From NCBI GenBank assembly GCA_020832725.1, contig JAFIEC010000087.1:1-8693 (forward strand): DNA of 8,693 bases, given 5' to 3'. The stretch comes from Paracoccaceae bacterium. Lineage in GTDB: Bacteria; Pseudomonadota; Alphaproteobacteria; Rhodobacterales; Rhodobacteraceae. The notes below the pieces were generated by a model. That model did not search any database. It was given only the letters and a program-made list of their open reading frames with translations, and had not been told where the DNA came from. Shown piece by piece: positions 1-8,141 of this stretch. Every line of letters starts with the position of its first letter. Position 1 is the first letter of the stretch. The translations under genes were made by a program, and so were the position numbers.

Positions 1-28
1 GGGGGGGGGGGGCGCCCCCCCCCCCCCC
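1..28. repeat. Terminal self-complementary G-run/C-run (probable artefact)
   Basis: Twelve G residues are followed by CG and then fourteen C residues. The first 26 bases form a perfect palindrome centred on CG. It sits at the very first base of the window and no gene uses it. Homopolymer blocks of this kind at a sequence end are typical of low-quality read ends or an assembly fold-back rather than genuine sequence. A real extreme hairpin cannot be excluded from sequence alone. Confidence 0.6.
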
Positions 29-261
29 GCAACTCGTCACGCGGGGATACCGCCTACGGGACAGGGCAAATTGCCGCGCCAGCACTTAGAATAACCCGAC
101 CTCAGGATACAAGGGCGCGGCGGGATGTCATCTCGGCATTCGGCTGTGCACCCCATACTTTCGTTTGGGATTCGCGGCTCGACGAGACGGCGCAGGAGCA
201 GATTACGACAGAATAACCGCTGCCCGGGCCCGTTTCCCTCTCTACAGACGCGTCGAGAAGC

Positions 262-274
262 GTTAATGCTTAAC
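262..274. promoter_or_regulatory. Small AT-rich inverted repeat, possible operator
   Basis: GTTAA and TTAAC are perfect complements around a 3-base centre, inside an otherwise GC-rich region and about 57 bases before the TAXI start codon. The position suits a regulator-binding site, but a 5-base arm can arise by chance, so the function is inference only. Confidence 0.2.
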
Positions 275-314
275 ATCGCAAACAAGCAAGCGCGGGCCTC
301 AGGGCACCGCGCAT

Positions 315-323
315 GAGGAGGAG
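315..323 (+). promoter_or_regulatory. Strong Shine-Dalgarno site fixing the TAXI start
   Basis: The run GAGGAGGAG contains a full AGGAGG at 316-321, followed by 9 bases and then ATG at 331. An in-frame ATG at 313 overlaps this run and would place the ribosome site inside the coding region. The downstream ATG at 331 is therefore the better start. Confidence 0.8.
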
Positions 324-330
324 AACCCGC

Positions 331-1347
331 ATGACCCGATTCACTCGAAACCTCGCAGCCGCTGCAGCAGCACTTGGGCTTGCCGCGACGGCGGCCCAGG
401 CGGACATCTCGCGCATCACGATCGGCACCAACCCGCAAGGCACAATGTATTATGTCGTCGGCGGCGGCGTGGCGACCTTGTTCTCCGACGCGCTCGGCAT
501 CCGCGCGACGGTGCAGCCCGGTGCCGGAGCATCCGTCTATCTGCCGCTGATCGACGAGGGCGATGTGACCATGGGTCTGTCATCGTCGCTCGACAGCAAC
601 ATGGCATGGAACGGCATCGGACCCTACGAGGGGACCGGGGGCCTGAAGAACCTGCGCGCCTTCAGCCGCGCATGGCCCCTGCCCTATGCCTATGTCGCCC
701 GCCGTGACAGCGGGATACGCACCATGGCCGATCTGCGCGGCGAGCGTGTGGCCGTGAACTTCCGCGCGAACGCCGCGCTCGAGGGTGCAAACCGCTCGAT
801 GTTCGTCGCCGCCGGGGTGGACCCGGACACCGAAATCGAGGCGGTCACCATCTCGGGCATTCCCGAGGGCTATCAATTGCTGACCGACGGCACCATCGCG
901 GCAGCGCCCACCGCCATCGGCATTCCGCTGCTGCGTCAGGCCGAGGCCACGATCCCCGGCGGCGTGGTCGTGCTGGGTATCGAGGGCGAGAACGCCAATA
1001 CCGATTTCATCAGTGGCGAACTGCCGGGCATGTTCATTACCGAGACCCTTCCGGGAGAGAACAACCCCGGGGTGCTCGAACCCACGACCATCGCGGGCTT
1101 CGACGCCTTCTTCGTGATCGGCGCCCATGTTTCGGACGATGACGTGTACAATCTGCTCAAGGCGATGTGGGACAATTGGGCCAACCTTCAGCAGGATTTC
1201 CCGGTGCTGCGCTCCAGCCCCGCGGAAAACCTCGCCTCGACCTCCAACACCCTGCCCTTCCACCCCGGCGCGGTCCGCTTCTTCCGCGAAGTCGGGCTCT
1301 GGACCGATGCCAACGATGCGCGCGACGCCGCGATCACGGCGCAGTGA
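331..1347 (+). CDS. TAXI-family TRAP transporter solute-binding protein
   Basis: This is a predicted periplasmic binding protein of 338 residues, a usual length for TAXI (TRAP-associated extracytoplasmic immunogenic) proteins. They capture a small solute, often an organic acid or amino acid, for a sodium-driven TRAP permease. Residues 1-24 form a Sec signal peptide: a positive start (MTRFTRN), an Ala/Leu-rich core and an AQA cleavage site before Asp25. The mature protein opens with the family pattern ITIGTNPQGTMYYVVGGG, followed by LPLIDEGDVTMGLSSS, which matches the ligand-cleft segments of TAXI proteins. The start at 331 is preferred over ATG 313 because AGGAGG lies just before it. TAXI genes usually sit beside a fused DctQM-type permease. 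None follows here, since the next gene is convergent, and a partner could only lie before the window or elsewhere. The ligand cannot be predicted. Family assignment is firm; function beyond solute binding is inference. Confidence 0.88.
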   Translation: MTRFTRNLAAAAAALGLAATAAQADISRITIGTNPQGTMYYVVGGGVATLFSDALGIRATVQPGAGASVYLPLIDEGDVTMGLSSSLDSNMAWNGIGPYEGTGGLKNLRAFSRAWPLPYAYVARRDSGIRTMADLRGERVAVNFRANAALEGANRSMFVAAGVDPDTEIEAVTISGIPEGYQLLTDGTIAAAPTAIGIPLLRQAEATIPGGVVVLGIEGENANTDFISGELPGMFITETLPGENNPGVLEPTTIAGFDAFFVIGAHVSDDDVYNLLKAMWDNWANLQQDFPVLRSSPAENLASTSNTLPFHPGAVRFFREVGLWTDANDARDAAITAQ

Positions 1348-1368
1348 CAGGTCTCTGACACGCTGTTG

Positions 1369-1393
1369 CCGCCCCCCGGCCTCCGGGGGGCGG
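1369..1393. terminator. GC-rich hairpin between convergent genes
   Basis: An 11-base arm, CCGCCCCCCGG (1369-1379), pairs perfectly with CCGGGGGGCGG (1383-1393) around a 3-base loop. It lies 21 bases after the TAXI stop and 7 bases after the end of the opposing hydroxylase gene, so it could serve both strands. Neither side is followed by a run of T, so it is not a textbook intrinsic terminator. It may act as a transcription barrier or as a 3'-end stabiliser for both mRNAs. Confidence 0.55.
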
Positions 1394-1400
1394 TGCCCCG

Positions 1401-3641
1401 TCAGGCAAAGGCGAAACGCCGGTTGAGCGGAAGCTCCCGCACCCTTTCTCCGGTCAGATCATACAGCGCATTGGCCAGCGCAGGCATCGCGGGCGGAGTC
1501 CCGGGCTCTCCGATGCCGGCAAGCTCGGGCATGGTCTCGAGAATGCGCACCGCGATCTCCGGGGCGTTGTCCATGCGCAGCGCATCGTAATCGGGAAAGT
1601 TGTGCTGCTCCACCATCCCGTCGGCAAAGGTGATCTCGCCCATGACCGCGGCAGAGAGCCCGTAGATCATCCCCGAAATCACCTGTGCCTCCACATTGCC
1701 GGGATCGATGGCAAGGCCGACGTCGACCGCAGCCCAGGCCCGGGTGATCCTCAGCCCTGCCCCGGTTTCGGCAAGCTCCACGACCTGCGCCATCGGCGCC
1801 CCGAACGAGCGCGTGAAGGCAAAGCCCCGCCCCGTCCCCGAAGGCCTGTCTGCGCCCCAGCCGGACATATCCGCCACCGCCTCGATCACACCGCGCGAAG
1901 GTGCATCATCGATCAGACGCAGACGCATCTCCACCGGGTCCAGCCCCGCCTCGCGCGCCAGTTCGTCCATGAGGCATTCGTGGAAGAAACCGTTGTGCGA
2001 ATACCCCACCGAGCGCCAGTAGCCCACCGGCACCGCGACGTCGGCGATATGGCCCGACACCAGGAAATCCGGGATGCGATAGGGCTGGTCGTGAGCGCCT
2101 TCCACCAACATGTGATCGGGCCCGGGGGGCGCAAAGCCCATCAGGCGCCGCGCGCCCTGTCGGCTGACCGAAGGGGCCGCGATGCGCAACACCACCGCCT
2201 CCGGCCCGTCAGGGCCCACCACCGCGCGGGCCCGGGCGATCGCACCGGGGCGGTAGAAATCATGGGTCATGTCCTCTTCGCGGGTCCATGTCATGCAGAC
2301 CGGCCTTCCCGGCACCGAAGCGGCAAGGCGCGCGGCCTGCACCGCGACATCCACTTCAGCCCGACGGCCAAAGCCACCCCCCATGACGGTGGTGTGAAGC
2401 GTGACATCGCCTGAGGAAAGCCCGATCGCGCGCGCCGCTGCGTCACGGAAGGCGATAGGGATCTGGTTGCCCGCCCACATCTCCAGATGATTATCGCGCA
2501 GCACTGCCGTGGCCGACATCGGCTCCATCGTCGAATGGGCAAGGTAGGGGACGCGGTATTCAGCCTCGAAGACCCGCCCGGGCGGGGCGGCCGTCAGGCG
2601 GGCGGCTGCGTCGCCATCGTTACGCAAGCGGCTGTTGGGGCGGCTGTCGAAGGCCAGTGCGATGCGCTCGAAGATGGCGTCGGTCTGGGGCGGATAGGGG
2701 GCTCGGTCCCACTCGGCACGGACCAGATCGGCGGCGCGCATGGCAGTCCATGTGTCGCGCGCGATCACGCCGAAGCCGTCCTCGAACTCCACGATCCGCT
2801 CCACACCGGGAACGGCCAGCGCCTCGGCCATGTCGATGGAGCGCATGGCCGCCCCCAGCCGCGGCGAAAGGCGCACCGTGGCATAGAGCATGTCCGGCAG
2901 GCGCACATCCCCCGCGAATTGCGCGGTGCCCGTCACCTTGGACGGAATGTCGGTGCGGGGCAGCGACCGGCCAAGCAGCCGCCATTCGGAGGGCGGCTTC
3001 AGCCGTGGTGCGCGCGGCGGCTCGATCGCAGCCGCGTCCTGGGCCAGGTCTTCGTAGCGCAGGCGCAGCCCCTCGGGCGTGACCACCGCACCGCCCTCGG
3101 TGCGCAGGCGCGCGATGTCCACGCCCGCGCGCGCGGCGGCGGCGGCCATCAAGGTCTCGCGTGCGGCAGCCCCGGCCCGGCGCATCTTGTCGAAGGCATC
3201 CACGAGCGAGGTCGACCCGCCAGTGATCTGCAGGCCCAGCGCGCGGGGTGCCAGATCGGCGGCGGCCTGCCTGGTGTCGTGCAGCACCCCACGCTCGGCG
3301 TTCACCGGCACACCCGGGCCCAGAAGCGCACCATTGAAATAGGCGCGCGCCGGAGGCCCGTGCAGCACGCGCACCGCCGGCCAGTCGAGATCCATCTCCT
3401 CGGCCACGAGGGCGGCCAGGGTGGAATGTATCCCCTGCCCCATCTCGGCGCGAGGCGCGATCACCGTGACCCCGGAGGCGTCGATCAGAACATAGGGGTT
3501 GAGCGTCACCTCCCCGTCGGCGGGGCGCAGGGGGTTGGCCACCGGCCGGCGTGCCTGCCAGATTCCGAAGGCGACACCGCCAGCGATGGCAACCGAGCCC
3601 ACCAGAAACGTGCGCCGCGCGATGCGTCCAAGCCTGCTCAC
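1401..3641 (-). CDS. Molybdopterin-binding subunit of a xanthine dehydrogenase-family hydroxylase (IorB-like), Tat-exported
   Basis: This is the large catalytic subunit (746 residues) of a two-subunit molybdenum hydroxylase that inserts a water-derived oxygen into an aromatic N-heterocycle or aldehyde. Overall length, the N-terminal signal and the motifs fit the isoquinoline 1-oxidoreductase beta-subunit group. Residues 9-15 (RRTFLVG) and the hydrophobic stretch after them form a twin-arginine signal, so the cofactor-loaded enzyme is predicted to be periplasmic. Cofactor-contact segments include VMGGGFGRR (419-427), the HSTMEP segment (369-374) and YWRSVGYSHNGFFHE (541-555). Near the C-terminus GIGEPGTPP (709-717) carries the expected catalytic Glu712. 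The start is GTG at 3641, supported by GGGAGG at 3649-3654 with 7-base spacing. It overlaps the stop of the upstream [2Fe-2S] gene by 4 bases (GTGA), indicating translational coupling. No FAD subunit, cytochrome c partner or XdhC-type maturation gene is present. The substrate is unknown. Confidence 0.9.
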   Translation of the reverse strand: MSRLGRIARRTFLVGSVAIAGGVAFGIWQARRPVANPLRPADGEVTLNPYVLIDASGVTVIAPRAEMGQGIHSTLAALVAEEMDLDWPAVRVLHGPPARAYFNGALLGPGVPVNAERGVLHDTRQAAADLAPRALGLQITGGSTSLVDAFDKMRRAGAAARETLMAAAAARAGVDIARLRTEGGAVVTPEGLRLRYEDLAQDAAAIEPPRAPRLKPPSEWRLLGRSLPRTDIPSKVTGTAQFAGDVRLPDMLYATVRLSPRLGAAMRSIDMAEALAVPGVERIVEFEDGFGVIARDTWTAMRAADLVRAEWDRAPYPPQTDAIFERIALAFDSRPNSRLRNDGDAAARLTAAPPGRVFEAEYRVPYLAHSTMEPMSATAVLRDNHLEMWAGNQIPIAFRDAAARAIGLSSGDVTLHTTVMGGGFGRRAEVDVAVQAARLAASVPGRPVCMTWTREEDMTHDFYRPGAIARARAVVGPDGPEAVVLRIAAPSVSRQGARRLMGFAPPGPDHMLVEGAHDQPYRIPDFLVSGHIADVAVPVGYWRSVGYSHNGFFHECLMDELAREAGLDPVEMRLRLIDDAPSRGVIEAVADMSGWGADRPSGTGRGFAFTRSFGAPMAQVVELAETGAGLRITRAWAAVDVGLAIDPGNVEAQVISGMIYGLSAAVMGEITFADGMVEQHNFPDYDALRMDNAPEIAVRILETMPELAGIGEPGTPPAMPALANALYDLTGERVRELPLNRRFAFA

Positions 3642-4105
3642 AGCCGTGCCTCCCGCATCTCACCCGCAGCCGCCCGGATGGCGGTGCGTACCCTCTGATA
3701 GGTGCCGCAGCGGCACAGGTTGCCGCGCATGGCCGTGTCGATCTCCTCGTCGGACGGGGCGGGGTTATCGGCCAGCAGGGACGCGGCCTGCATGATCTGG
3801 CCGGGCTGGCAATAGCCGCACTGGGCCACCTGGTGCTCGATCCATGCCGCCTGAAGCGCCGAGAGCGCCTCGGGGTTGCCATGCCCCTCGATCGTGGTCA
3901 CCGCATCCCGGACATCGCCTGCCGGCAGTGTACAGGAGCGCACCGCCTCTCCGCCGACCAGCACGGTGCAGGCCCCGCAGGCGGCCACGCCACAACCATA
4001 TTTCGTACCCGTCAGGCCAAGATGATCGCGCAGGACCCACAGAAGCGGCATCTCGGGATCGGCCTCGACGACATGTGCCTGCCCGTTCACAGTCAGTTCC
4101 AGCAT
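3638..4105 (-). CDS. [2Fe-2S]-binding small subunit of a molybdenum hydroxylase (IorA-like)
   Basis: This 155-residue electron-transfer subunit carries two [2Fe-2S] clusters that take electrons from the molybdenum centre in the partner subunit encoded immediately downstream. The plant-ferredoxin-type cluster is bound by Cys38, Cys43, Cys46 and Cys58 (GCGVAACGACTV segment, then RSCTL). The second, helical-domain cluster is bound by Cys96, Cys99, Cys131 and Cys133 (QCGYCQPGQ and NLCRCGTY). All eight cysteines are present, so the subunit looks intact. The start at 4105 (MLELTVNG) follows AAAGGA at 4113-4118 with 7-base spacing. An in-frame ATG 18 codons earlier would add a basic tail not seen in the family. 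There is no signal peptide, as expected if the subunit folds in the cytoplasm and is exported with its Tat-bearing partner. It is closest to IorA-like/CoxS-like small subunits; the substrate is not deducible. Confidence 0.92.
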   Translation of the reverse strand: MLELTVNGQAHVVEADPEMPLLWVLRDHLGLTGTKYGCGVAACGACTVLVGGEAVRSCTLPAGDVRDAVTTIEGHGNPEALSALQAAWIEHQVAQCGYCQPGQIMQAASLLADNPAPSDEEIDTAMRGNLCRCGTYQRVRTAIRAAAGEMREARL

Positions 4106-4138
4106 CACGACATCCTTTCGCCTCGGCCTGTGCGCCAG

Positions 4139-4166
4139 AACATAAGCGCGCCCGGCCACTCCTCAA
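4139..4166 (-). promoter_or_regulatory. Candidate sigma-70-type promoter for the hydroxylase pair
   Basis: On the minus strand TTGAGG (4166-4161) and TATGTT (4144-4139) are separated by 16 bases, each matching four of six consensus positions. Transcription would begin near 4132 and give a leader of roughly 27 bases before the [2Fe-2S] start. It lies in the ~80-base gap after the DUF3307 gene, so the hydroxylase pair could be transcribed independently. This rests on pattern matching alone; alphaproteobacterial promoters are degenerate. Confidence 0.3.
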
Positions 4167-4186
4167 CCGCGCAGGTGGAAAAGAAC

Positions 4187-4576
4187 TCAGCCGCCGCCCC
4201 GAAGGACGATGGCAACCATCGCCAGATAGGTCGCGTGGTGCAGGAACTGATCGCCCCCCAGCAGCACCCAGAACGCCTTGTCGGCGGGGCCGACCCCGAG
4301 GCGCCGGGTGATCCCCTCCTTCAGGTAGTCGATGTGGTAGTGGACGATTCCTTCGCCCAGAAGCAGCAGCAGGAACAGGGATGGTGCCACAGCCAGCACC
4401 ACAAGCGCCGGGACCGACCCCACCACATGGATCGCGGCATGAACAAGGCCGCCGGGATGCCCATAGCGGCCCTTTCCCTGCACCATCCAACCCGTCTGGA
4501 GCACGAAGTCGGCAACGAAATGCTTCAGCGCGAACAGCACAAGCGCCGCGATGATCATGCCAGGTTCCGACTGCAT
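4187..4576 (-). CDS. DUF3307 domain-containing membrane protein
   Basis: This small integral membrane protein (129 residues from the chosen start) has the DUF3307 signature. The first helix ends in KHFVADFVLQT (18-28), and a central charged turn GEGIVHYHIDYLKE (74-87) carries His79, His81 and Asp83. Near the C-terminus GGDQFLHHATYL (107-118) places Asp109 and a His pair at the start of the last helix. Hydrophobic segments at about 7-27, 50-76 and 108-126 suggest at least three membrane spans. The conserved Asp, Gln and His residues could bind a metal, but no activity is established for this family to my knowledge. The start is uncertain. Met at 4576 or 4558 fits the usual family N-terminus, whereas the in-frame ATG at 4687 would add 37 polar residues without family resemblance. 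None of these has a strong ribosome site. It ends 81 bases before the hydroxylase genes and could be co-transcribed with them. Confidence 0.75.
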   Translation of the reverse strand: MQSEPGMIIAALVLFALKHFVADFVLQTGWMVQGKGRYGHPGGLVHAAIHVVGSVPALVVLAVAPSLFLLLLLGEGIVHYHIDYLKEGITRRLGVGPADKAFWVLLGGDQFLHHATYLAMVAIVLRGGG

Positions 4577-4750
4577 CGCCGCTTTTCGCCCCCAGATATC
4601 CAAGCCGCAATCATGCATGGCACGGGGCGCTTGCCAAGCCTCGGGCGATCGTGCCCCGTCACAATGCGCCCGAGACACGCCCTTCATGTTGACCCCCGCG
4701 ACGTATCCTGCAAGCTGCCTCGAGCGTGATCACAGGGGCGGAACCTTCGA
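4577..4750. promoter_or_regulatory. Divergent intergenic region with an imperfect hairpin
   Basis: These ~170 bases separate the leftward DUF3307 gene from the rightward kinase operon and must hold promoters for both. The arms ACGGGGCGC (4622-4630) and GTGCCCCGT (4651-4659) pair over nine positions with one G-T wobble, around a 20-base loop. They could be a dyad operator or an RNA hairpin. TTGACC at 4689-4694 resembles a -35 element for the kinase operon, but no -10 element lies at proper spacing (TATCCT is only 9 bases on), so I do not call a specific promoter. Confidence 0.4.
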
Positions 4751-6627
<1,877 letters not shown>

Positions 6628-6631
<4 letters not shown>

Positions 6632-7005
6632 GCCCGCGCATTCTCGTGGTCGAGGATACCGAGGACAACCGCCAGATCGTGCGCGATCTGCTGGGGGCAG
6701 TGGGAATCGACATGATCGAGGCCCATGACGGCCTGTCCGGTGTCGAGGTTGCGCTGCGCGAGCGGCCCGACCTCATTCTGATGGATATCGACCTTCCCGG
6801 CATCGACGGCTACGAGGCGACCCGGCGCATCCGTGCCCAAAGTCCCGACCGCAACGTCCCCATCATCGCGGTGACCTCGTTCGCCCTGTCGGGCGACGAC
6901 GCCAAGGCCCGCGCTGCGGGCTGCACCGATTATGTCGCCAAGCCCTACAGCCCGCGCGCGCTCCTCTCCAAGATCCGCGAGCATCTGGGCGAGCGCATCG
7001 CCTGA
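6628..7005 (+). CDS. Single-domain response regulator (DivK/CheY-like receiver)
   Basis: This free-standing phosphoreceiver of 125 residues has no output domain, so it likely acts by protein contact or as a phosphate shuttle or sink. The acidic pocket is Glu9-Asp10, the phospho-acceptor is Asp53 (LMDIDLPGIDG), the switch Thr is Thr83 (AVTSFA) and the conserved Lys is Lys105 (AKPYSP). All required residues are present. The sequence style (ILVVEDTEDNR, then DGYEATRRIR) is that of the DivK-like receivers common in alphaproteobacteria. This is resemblance and does not show that it is the cell-cycle DivK itself. The start ATG overlaps the kinase stop (ATGA at 6628-6631), and an AAGGAGA ribosome site at 6614-6620 lies at good spacing within the end of the kinase gene. 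Tight coupling to the kinase argues that this receiver is its cognate partner. The next gene begins 1 base after its stop. Confidence 0.93.
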
Positions 7006-7006
7006 C

Positions 7007-8131
7007 ATGCGCGAACCCGCGCTGATCCTTGTGGTCGATGACCAGCCCGCCAATATCGACGTGCTGCAGATGCGCCTCGAAAGCCAGGGCTACGACATCG
7101 CTACGGCCGAGAACGGACACGAGGCGCTGGCACGCATCGCAGAGCTGCAACCCGACCTGGTGCTTCTCGATGTGATGATGCCCGGCATCGACGGGCTGGA
7201 GGTCTGCCGCCGCGTGCGCGCCGATCCCGGCCAGCCCTACATGCCCATCGTCATGGTGACCGCAAAGGCGGACCGCAACGACATCGTGGCCGGGCTCGAT
7301 GCCGGGGCCGACGACTACCTGACAAAGCCCGTGGACCAGACAGAGCTGATGGCGCGGGTGCGCTCGATGCTGCGCATCAAGATGTTGCAGGACAAGGTGC
7401 GCGCCCAGGCAGACGCTCTCGCCGAGATGAACAGCGGCCTCGAGGCAAAGGTCGCCGAACAGGTGGCCGAGATCGGGCGCATGGGAGAGTTGCGCCGCTT
7501 CCTTGCCCCGCAGGTGGCCGATCTGCTGCTGGCGGGTGGCGATCTGTCGGCGCTGCAAAGCCACCGCCGCGAGATCGTCGTGGTCTGCTGCGACCTGCGC
7601 GGCTTTACCGCCTTTGCCGAGGCTGCGGGCCCCGAGGAGGTCATGCAGGTCCTGTCGGAATATTACGCGACCATCGGCGAGACCGCGAACCGCTTCGAGG
7701 CCACGCTCGATGGCTTTGCCGGAGACGGCGCGATCCTGTTCTTCAACGATCCACAACCGGTTCCGGACGCAGCCGCCCGGGCGCTGCGCATGGCCGAGGC
7801 GATGCGCGGACAGGTACTGGCGCGCGCCGAAGGCTGGCGCAGGGAGGGATACGCCCTCGGCTTCGGAATGGGCATAAGCCAGGGCGAGGCGACCCTTGGG
7901 CGCGTGGGATTCGACGGGCGACACGACTACACCGCCATCGGCACGGTGGTGAACCTGGCCTCGCGACTGTGCGGCGATGCCCGGGACGGCGAAATCCTGA
8001 TGACCCTGGATGTCGCGCAGGCCTGCGCGGAGATCGCCCGGACCAGCCCGCCGGAAGACCGTCACTTCAAGGGGTTCAGCCGGGCGCTGCCGGTCTGCAA
8101 TCTGTTGTCGATCTCAGCGGGGACGGGCTGA
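7007..8131 (+). CDS. Response regulator with class III adenylate/guanylate cyclase output domain
   Basis: This 374-residue cytoplasmic protein makes a cyclic nucleotide under phosphorylation control. The receiver (about 5-125) has Asp11/Asp12, phospho-acceptor Asp55 (LLDVMMPGIDG), Thr85 and Lys107 (LTKPVD). A helical linker (about 126-165) leads to the cyclase domain (about 185-370). Metal-binding aspartates are Asp196 (VCCDLRGFT) and Asp240 (FAGDGAILFF). Asn316 and Arg320 of VVNLASRL supply the transition-state pair, so the active site looks catalytic. Two specificity positions differ from a canonical adenylate cyclase: the purine-binding Lys position holds Gly236 (GFAGD in place of the KxxGD pattern), and the Asp/Thr position holds Thr309. 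Whether cAMP or cGMP is made cannot be decided. The start at 7007 follows the receiver stop by 1 base and has no clear Shine-Dalgarno, so translation probably depends on coupling. An open frame extends upstream, but the receiver domain begins at 7007. Confidence 0.92.
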   Translation: MREPALILVVDDQPANIDVLQMRLESQGYDIATAENGHEALARIAELQPDLVLLDVMMPGIDGLEVCRRVRADPGQPYMPIVMVTAKADRNDIVAGLDAGADDYLTKPVDQTELMARVRSMLRIKMLQDKVRAQADALAEMNSGLEAKVAEQVAEIGRMGELRRFLAPQVADLLLAGGDLSALQSHRREIVVVCCDLRGFTAFAEAAGPEEVMQVLSEYYATIGETANRFEATLDGFAGDGAILFFNDPQPVPDAAARALRMAEAMRGQVLARAEGWRREGYALGFGMGISQGEATLGRVGFDGRHDYTAIGTVVNLASRLCGDARDGEILMTLDVAQACAEIARTSPPEDRHFKGFSRALPVCNLLSISAGTG

Positions 8132-8141
8132 CGGGCGGGCC

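Larger units (their letters stand above)
29..330. other. Non-coding leader region upstream of the TAXI gene
   Basis: About 300 bases hold no convincing gene. Short open frames on both strands give Arg/Cys/Ser/Pro-rich products with no recognisable domain and no good ribosome site. The stretch is visibly more AT-rich than the genes around it. It contains two small inverted repeats: GGCAA-A-TTGCC at 65-75 and GTTAA-TGC-TTAAC at 262-274. The second lies about 57 bases upstream of the chosen start at 331 and could be an operator or part of a promoter. I could not find a -35/-10 pair with acceptable spacing, so no promoter is called. The region probably holds the promoter and 5' untranslated region of the next gene. 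Confidence 0.5.

Noticed and set aside
87..92. TAGAAT as a -10 box with TTGCCG at 71-76
   Set aside because: The spacing is only 10 bases and the -35 match is poor.
125..316. A 63-codon plus-strand frame in the leader region
   Set aside because: The product is Arg/Ser-rich and lacks a signal, domain or Shine-Dalgarno site. It runs into the ribosome site of the next gene, so a leader peptide is not supported.
580..1263. A 227-codon minus-strand frame opposite the TAXI gene
   Set aside because: It shadows a well-supported periplasmic binding protein and has no ribosome site or recognisable domain.
2487..3698. A 403-codon open frame on the plus strand opposite the molybdopterin subunit
   Set aside because: The product is a Gly/His/Arg-rich sequence without domain features, and the opposite strand encodes a complete conserved enzyme.
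2620..3882. A 420-codon minus-strand frame overlapping both hydroxylase genes
   Set aside because: It is an out-of-frame Arg/Ala/Gly-rich reading that spans two genuine genes and has no family resemblance.
4577..4687. N-terminal extension of the DUF3307 protein from ATG 4687
   Set aside because: The 37 added residues are polar and do not resemble the family's N-terminus, which begins directly with the first membrane helix.
4689..4709. TTGACC and TATCCT as a promoter for the kinase operon
   Set aside because: The spacing is 9 bases, far from the 16-18 needed.
3551..4729. A 392-codon plus-strand frame across the hydroxylase small subunit and the DUF3307 gene
   Set aside because: It is antisense to genes with clear cysteine-cluster and membrane signatures. 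The product looks like random reading of GC-rich DNA.
6863..8065. A 400-codon minus-strand frame opposite the receiver and cyclase genes
   Set aside because: It is antisense to two conserved domains, and its own product is compositionally odd with no domain.
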